DNA from: Bacillota bacterium
GTDB lineage: Bacteria > Bacillota > Clostridia > Peptostreptococcales > Anaerovoracaceae
Length of the DNA: 9,935 nt
Assembly (NCBI GenBank): GCA_016284575.1
Contig: JAEEPD010000069.1
Location: 1 to 9,935, forward strand
Direction of reading: 5' to 3'
Below the pieces are notes generated by a model. That model saw only the letters and a list, made by a program, of their open reading frames with translations, was not told the origin of the DNA and searched no databases. Below, in pieces: positions 5,463-9,935 of the stretch (positions within the stretch are counted from its first letter, which is position 1; each line of letters begins with the position of its first letter). A program made the translations under genes and the position numbers.

Positions 5463-6404
5463 ATGTTAGACACCAGAAGATTTCAGGACTACAAAGAAAA
5501 GATCGTTAAGAACTGCTCGGAGATCATCGTAGGCAAGGAGAACGTAATAGAGTTGATCCTTGTCAGCTTCCTCTGCTCCGGCCACGTCCTCCTGGAGGAC
5601 GTACCCGGTACAGGAAAAACCATGCTGCTCCGCTCCTTCGCAAGATCCATAGGCGGCGAATTCAAGCGTATCCAGTTCACACCGGACCTGCTGCCCTCCG
5701 ACCTTACAGGCATCAACTTCTATAACCAGAAGAGCGGAGAATTCCAGTTCAGACCCGGTCCCCTTTTCTCCAATGTGGTACTGGCGGACGAGATAAACCG
5801 CGCCACTCCCAGGACCCAGAGCTCCCTTCTGGAAGCCATGGAGGAGCGCCAGATAACTGTGGACGGCGTCACCAGCCGGCTGGAGGAGCCCTTCATGGTA
5901 ATGGCCACCCAGAACCCCATCGAATCCTACGGTACCTTCCCCCTGCCTGACGCCCAGATCGACCGCTTCTTCATGAAGCTTTCCATGGGCTACATGAGCA
6001 GAGAGGACGAGATGAGCGTTCTTGCAAGGGTCGTGGCCGCAGGCAATCCCGACAGACTGGAAAGAGTGGTATCAGACGAGGACACCTCCTATGTGCGCAG
6101 CGCCTGGGAGGAGGTCAAGGTGTCTGCTGACGTTCTGAATTATCTTATGGACATAATCGAGGGCACCAGAAAAGAGAGCCACTTCGTATCAGGCGTTTCC
6201 ACAAGAGGCGCCCAGGCCCTCTACAGAGCCTGCCAGGCCTACGCAGCCATGCAGGGCAGAGATTATGTTATCCCTGAGGACATCAAATACCTTGCGCCCT
6301 ATGTGCTGGCTCACAGGCTTGCGGGAAGCAGCAGCGGCAGCGGAGCCATGGATTTTCTCTCCAAGATCATCGAAAAGACAGAGGTACCCCTGGAGGCCGT
6401 ATAA
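5463..6404 (+). CDS. MoxR family AAA+ ATPase
   Basis: This 313-residue ATPase belongs to the MoxR branch of AAA+ proteins, which act as chaperones that remodel or insert cofactors into partner complexes, usually with von Willebrand-type proteins encoded alongside. Walker A is DVPGTGKT (46-53). Walker B is VVLADEINRA (105-114), with the acidic pair Asp109-Glu110. Sensor 1 is ATQNP (148-152), a likely arginine finger is Arg168 in QIDRF, and sensor 2 Arg248 is in GVSTRGA. All catalytic positions appear intact and the length is typical. CAGGAG (5451-5456) lies six bases before the ATG. It is the first gene of a three-gene operon, with six bases before the next start. The structured element at 5276-5412 lies just upstream and could be part of its leader. 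Confidence 0.93.
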   Translation: MLDTRRFQDYKEKIVKNCSEIIVGKENVIELILVSFLCSGHVLLEDVPGTGKTMLLRSFARSIGGEFKRIQFTPDLLPSDLTGINFYNQKSGEFQFRPGPLFSNVVLADEINRATPRTQSSLLEAMEERQITVDGVTSRLEEPFMVMATQNPIESYGTFPLPDAQIDRFFMKLSMGYMSREDEMSVLARVVAAGNPDRLERVVSDEDTSYVRSAWEEVKVSADVLNYLMDIIEGTRKESHFVSGVSTRGAQALYRACQAYAAMQGRDYVIPEDIKYLAPYVLAHRLAGSSSGSGAMDFLSKIIEKTEVPLEAV

Positions 6405-6410
6405 CGTACA

Positions 6411-7460
6411 ATGGGATATTTTCTTGCATTTTTCGTACTTGTAATAGCGGTCCTTCAGCGCTTTTCCAGGGACAGGGACCTTTCCCTGCTGGATATAGTA
6501 CTGGAGTCCGACAAAAAGGTAGTGGAGCCCGGCGAGGAGTTCAATCTTCTCCTTTCCATCAGCAATCCGGGCTGGTTCATCTACCCCTATTTTTCCGTTG
6601 ACCTTAATCTGCCTCCTGGCATAGAAGTGGCCGACGGAAGGAGGCGCTTCACCAGCTGGCTTCTGCCAAAGCAGCAGATCAATATGCAGATCCCCTGCGT
6701 CATAAACAAGAGGGGCCGCTATCTGGGTCAGCACATAAGCCTCTACGCGGGAGACTTCTTAGGCCTTGACAGCGTGGAAAACGAGTTTCCCCAGTACGTG
6801 GACATGGTCTGCCTGCCCAAGGCGGCGCAGCTCGAGACCCTGGCCAGACTTCCCGGTGGCCTTTACGGCGAGCTGTCGGTCAACAGGTTCATCTTCGAGG
6901 ACCCCATCCTCAGCATAGGCTACCGTGACTACACCGGAAGAGAGCCCCAGAAGCAGATATCCTGGAGCCAGAGCGCCCGCATGGGAAGGCTCATGGTAAA
7001 GCAGTTCGATTACACCGAGGACGCATCCGTCCTCATAGCCGTTAACGCCCAGGCAAAGGCCAGCGACCAGAGCTACGAGGAGGCCTACAGCCTGGCAAGA
7101 GCCGTGTGCGAGAAGCTGGAGGACATGGGCATCATGTACTCCTTCTGCACCAACGCCATAACCGCGGGAGACATAAACTCCTGGAACTATCTGAGCAGCG
7201 GTCTTGGGACCCAGCACCTGATGCACATACTCGAAGGCCTGGGACGCTGCGGCTACCGCTTCGCCAGCACCCTGGAAAAGATGCTGGTCAAGACCCTCAG
7301 CAACAACACCAATACCTTCGCAATGATATTCATAAGCCCTGAGGAGGACGAGGCAAGACGCAGGGAGGCCGAGCAGATAGCAAGGCGCTTTGGCATCCGC
7401 TTTTTCAGCGCGACCGCAGTACCCTCAGACGGGCAGGAAGGAAAGGAGGCTGCAAAATGA
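6411..7460 (+). CDS. DUF58 domain-containing protein
   Basis: This 349-residue protein is the usual DUF58 partner of MoxR ATPases. One hydrophobic segment (3-15) probably anchors it, where many relatives have two. A beta-rich region follows (about 30-130, including SNPGW at 51-55). The DUF58 core is about 164-205: YRDY (171-174), the ISWSQSAR stretch (183-190) and the basic LMVKQFD (194-200). The C-terminal part (205-335) looks von Willebrand A-like, but the strand that normally carries a DxSxS metal site reads LIAVNAQAKA (208-217), with no aspartate. A GGAGG at 6392-6396 is rather far (14 bases) from the ATG, so translation may depend on coupling to the ATPase gene. It overlaps the next gene by ATGA. 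Cellular role is unknown; membrane or envelope maturation is the common guess. Confidence 0.9.
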   Translation: MGYFLAFFVLVIAVLQRFSRDRDLSLLDIVLESDKKVVEPGEEFNLLLSISNPGWFIYPYFSVDLNLPPGIEVADGRRRFTSWLLPKQQINMQIPCVINKRGRYLGQHISLYAGDFLGLDSVENEFPQYVDMVCLPKAAQLETLARLPGGLYGELSVNRFIFEDPILSIGYRDYTGREPQKQISWSQSARMGRLMVKQFDYTEDASVLIAVNAQAKASDQSYEEAYSLARAVCEKLEDMGIMYSFCTNAITAGDINSWNYLSSGLGTQHLMHILEGLGRCGYRFASTLEKMLVKTLSNNTNTFAMIFISPEEDEARRREAEQIARRFGIRFFSATAVPSDGQEGKEAAK

Positions 7461-8668
7461 TAAGCATGCTTTTCCTTAAGGGCCTTTCCGACCTTGGCTT
7501 TATATATGCCATTTTCAGCTTTGTATTCTATATCCTGAAGATAAACAGGCTGACCTTCTTTGCAGGCTGGGCGCTGCAGGCCATAGCCTATTCCCTGAGC
7601 TTTCAGCTTAAGGACAAAGGCCTGCTGAGATACCTGCCCTTCGCCCTCAGTCTGCTGCCGCTTCTTGCAGACAGCAGCAGCATGAACCTGGTCTTCCTGC
7701 TTCCGGGCATGGTCTACGGCATCTATTATGCGAAGGACGGCGCCTACTATCTTGACAGAGAACATCAGGTGACCATTTTCTCCAGGTTCTGGGTCATCGC
7801 CGCTGCAGAGGGCTTCGGCCTGCTGGTCATGGGCGAGCTGGAGATTCTGGGCGAGTGGCTCATACCCCTGTCGCTGATAGTGGTAAGCGCACAGATCCTT
7901 CTGATGAGAGCCCTCAGGCACGATCCTGTCATCTACCTGTCACCGAAATACCAGCTCACAGACCTGGGTGTCATGGCTGCCATGGCCGCGGTCGTCAGCA
8001 TCATAAGCTCGGATATCGTCAGAAAAAACGTTCTTGGAACCATCAAGTTCTTCTACTTTACAGTCGTGGTCCCCATCTTGATGGTCATCATCCGTATAGT
8101 CGCCCAGCTTATCGCCTGGGTGGTGGTACCCATCGGAAGGCTCATGAAGAACAACCAGATCGAGAATAGCATTCAGATCGGAGCCAGCGATGTTCAGGAG
8201 CTGATGCAAAGGGAGGGCGGCGAATACGACCCGGACATGGCCGAAAGGATAAGATACATCCTGATCGGTCTGGGGATACTCATAGCCGTCGGCATTATAA
8301 TCGTCATATTCCAGGCCCTGTCTCCCAGCAGGACAGACAGGAGGAAGCCCTCCAAAACCACGATCTCAAGAAGCTTCAGCCAGAACCGCAGAAGCGGCGC
8401 TCCCGTTGAGGGTGAAAGCGAAGCCAGCGCCCAGGTGAGAGCCCGCTACAGAAGCTTTTTAAAGCTTTACTCAAAGATGCACCTACCATGGCGACGCGCC
8501 AGCACCAGCATGGATATTGAGGAGGCATCGCTCCGGCATTTTGACAATGAAGCATTAAAGCGCATGCGGGAGATCTATATAGCCGCCCGCTACAACAACA
8601 GCGCCACAGAAGCAGAAGCCGAGGAAGCCAGGACCCTGCTGAAGACCCTGAAGGACACAGCGGAATAG
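7457..8668 (+). CDS. multi-pass membrane protein with C-terminal DUF4129-like domain
   Basis: This 403-residue protein has about eight or nine hydrophobic segments, at roughly 12-27, 33-49, 58-71, 76-91, 111-126, 133-150, 169-185, 196-225 and 264-287. A basic, Ser-rich linker (288-325) follows. The soluble C-terminus (about 325-400) includes RARYRSFLKLY, MHLPWRR and REIYIAARYN, and resembles DUF4129, the tail found in TgpA-type proteins. In many bacteria a DUF4129 segment accompanies a transglutaminase-like domain. Here there is none in this protein or after it in the operon. The start shares ATGA with the DUF58 gene and GGAGG lies at 7444-7448. It is probably the membrane platform of the MoxR module. 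The DUF4129 call is from sequence resemblance only; the N-terminal region I do not recognise. Confidence 0.78.
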   Translation: MISMLFLKGLSDLGFIYAIFSFVFYILKINRLTFFAGWALQAIAYSLSFQLKDKGLLRYLPFALSLLPLLADSSSMNLVFLLPGMVYGIYYAKDGAYYLDREHQVTIFSRFWVIAAAEGFGLLVMGELEILGEWLIPLSLIVVSAQILLMRALRHDPVIYLSPKYQLTDLGVMAAMAAVVSIISSDIVRKNVLGTIKFFYFTVVVPILMVIIRIVAQLIAWVVVPIGRLMKNNQIENSIQIGASDVQELMQREGGEYDPDMAERIRYILIGLGILIAVGIIIVIFQALSPSRTDRRKPSKTTISRSFSQNRRSGAPVEGESEASAQVRARYRSFLKLYSKMHLPWRRASTSMDIEEASLRHFDNEALKRMREIYIAARYNNSATEAEAEEARTLLKTLKDTAE

Positions 8669-8685
8669 ATGTTTCATCAGACGAA

Positions 8686-8716
8686 AAACAGCGAAGCAGT
8701 AAATGCTTCGCTGTTT
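8686..8716. terminator. two-way intrinsic terminator after the MoxR operon
   Basis: A perfect 13-bp stem pairs 8686-8698 with 8704-8716 around a 5-base loop (GTAAA). On the plus strand TTT in the arm continues into ATTTTG, ending the MoxR operon. On the minus strand the stem runs into TTTTTCG, so it can also end the carboxypeptidase transcript converging from 8738. Confidence 0.85.
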
Positions 8717-8737
8717 ATTTTGCTTAAGTAAGATCCT

Positions 8738-9935
8738 TTACTTCAGTGTGATCTCGGTCTGGACTGTGCCGCCCTTTTCGCTCCAGGCCTTAAGGCAGAG
8801 CTTGGTCCCGGCGGGAGCCTTGATCACCCACTCCATCTTCTTCTTAGCCTTGGCGCTGGCGCTGGTGCTTATGTTTCCGTAGAAGAACGCACCGGTCTGA
8901 GTGGCGCTGTAGCCCTGCAGATGTCCGATCTCCTCCTCGGCCTTGCCGCTCAGGAGCTCGATCCCCTCGCCCTCCAGGCATACCTTCACCTTCTTGGCCT
9001 TACCTATCTTCAGAGCCTCGCTGGAGATATTGGTGGGCAGATAGCCGGTATTGCCGATGATGGCGGAGAGCTTGTAAAGTCCCTTGCTGACCTTCTCTGC
9101 CTTGGCGCAGTCGATCACCAGATTTGGCATGGCGTTGGCATAGCGGATAAGGAAGCGTGTGGACTGCTCCATGACCTCCTTGAGGAACTTCTTCGGCGGA
9201 TTCTGATGGGTGAACTTGTAGTTGAAGCCGCCCAGCTCCACCTTGCCGAAGGTGGGATGGTCATATTCCTTCCACTCCACATAATCTTCAGGAGCATTTT
9301 CCTTTACCCACTGCCTGCAGGCATTGAAGCGCTCGATGCTGGTGGCGAGGCTCTCCTTGGACCTCTCGTTGGCCACATAGGGCTTGCCTGCCCTCTTGGC
9401 CAGATCCCAGTACTCGATGGTATATGCGATTATGCCCTCGGACTGATAGCACCAGTCGTCAAAGGCGCCGGAATCGTAATTTGCGGGATCCTGTACGAAC
9501 TCCTCGTAGATATTCAGGATCTCATAGCCCAGCTCCTCCACGCCCATCTCGGCTATGGTCTTCATGACCTTGATGTCGTCCTGGCAGGCCTGGGCAACGG
9601 GCTTGGTCCCCGGCGGATAGAGGAACATGCCGCCGCTGGTATGGTTGGTGGAAACGCCGCCGATATTGGGGTGAGCCAGTATCCAGTCTGCCAGAGCCTT
9701 TGTCTCCTCATTGGAGAGAGGATACTTGCCTGCGCCCGGCTGACGGTTTTCGGGGAACCAGCCATAGGGGAAGTTGCGGTTAAAGTCGAGAGCCCATTCC
9801 CTCTTCTTGGACTTCATGTTCTCGTCACCCTCGAACTCCTCCAGATAGCCCTCGGGGAAGATATCGTAGAACTCGCCTTCGCGGTCGCCCGGATCTCTGG
9901 GCTTCATAGCGCCTTCATTGTCCGGATCCTTCTTC
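8738..9935 (-). CDS. M14 family zinc carboxypeptidase, 5' end beyond the window
   Basis: The visible 398 residues lack the N-terminus: the frame stays open to the right edge, upstream of the ATG at 9907, and that upstream stretch (PDNEGA) also fits the family, so 9907 is internal. M14 enzymes remove C-terminal amino acids using a zinc ion. Counting from the Met at 9907, DFNRNFP (41-47) carries the substrate-binding Asn-Arg pair, STNHTSGG (86-93) has the third zinc ligand His89, and YTIEYWD (162-168) has the catalytic Glu165. The first HxxE zinc motif must lie off the edge. Residues after about 270 look like a beta-rich accessory domain, ending in TEITLK. The sequence after DPDNEG resembles large bacterial M14 proteins with ProArgAspPro and YPEG-type segments. 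No transmembrane segment is in the visible part. Substrate unknown. Confidence 0.9.
   Translation of the reverse strand, partial: KKDPDNEGAMKPRDPGDREGEFYDIFPEGYLEEFEGDENMKSKKREWALDFNRNFPYGWFPENRQPGAGKYPLSNEETKALADWILAHPNIGGVSTNHTSGGMFLYPPGTKPVAQACQDDIKVMKTIAEMGVEELGYEILNIYEEFVQDPANYDSGAFDDWCYQSEGIIAYTIEYWDLAKRAGKPYVANERSKESLATSIERFNACRQWVKENAPEDYVEWKEYDHPTFGKVELGGFNYKFTHQNPPKKFLKEVMEQSTRFLIRYANAMPNLVIDCAKAEKVSKGLYKLSAIIGNTGYLPTNISSEALKIGKAKKVKVCLEGEGIELLSGKAEEEIGHLQGYSATQTGAFFYGNISTSASAKAKKKMEWVIKAPAGTKLCLKAWSEKGGTVQTEITLK

Overview
The window looks like chromosomal DNA of an anaerobic, low-to-mid GC Firmicute, most likely a member of Clostridia. Reasons are strong AGGAGG-type ribosome binding sites, ATGA-coupled genes, TATAAT-like promoters in AT-rich gaps, and a gene set common in gut clostridia: AIM24/TIGR00266, split chromate-transporter pairs, a YwrD-like gamma-glutamyltransferase and a MoxR-DUF58-DUF4129 operon. 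No rRNA, tRNA, insertion sequence, phage gene or CRISPR array is visible. Species-level placement is not possible from what I can see.

Layout. (1) Positions 1-127, minus: the start of an AIM24-family gene running off the left edge. The gap 128-276 holds its promoter, a palindromic possible operator, and a hairpin able to hide the ribosome binding site of the next gene. (2) 277-4382: a transporter and peptidase block. Two tandem pairs of short-chain chromate-transporter (CHR) half-proteins, each pair coupled by an ATGA overlap, flank a reverse-strand gamma-glutamyltransferase-like gene. The first pair converges on the peptidase gene over a shared two-way terminator. The second pair diverges from it with two back-to-back promoters. 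(3) 4461-5267: a solitary beta-class adenine DNA methyltransferase with an almost leaderless predicted mRNA. (4) 5268-5462: a gap holding a highly self-complementary, probably structured RNA element with a pseudoknot and strand-exchange options. (5) 5463-8668: MoxR AAA+ ATPase, DUF58 protein and a multi-pass membrane protein ending in DUF4129, one operon closed by a two-way terminator. (6) 8738-9935, minus: an M14 zinc carboxypeptidase whose N-terminus lies beyond the right edge.

How the genes may work together. The CHR pairs and the peptidase form one locus, and Bacillus subtilis, as I recall, also has a CHR pair (ywrA, ywrB) next to a YwrD-type enzyme. That repeated linkage suggests that these CHR proteins may move something the enzyme makes or consumes, rather than serving only chromate. 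The MoxR operon is a typical chaperone-like ATPase module acting at the membrane, but its frequent transglutaminase partner is absent here. The most interesting non-coding item is the RNA-like element at 5276-5412.
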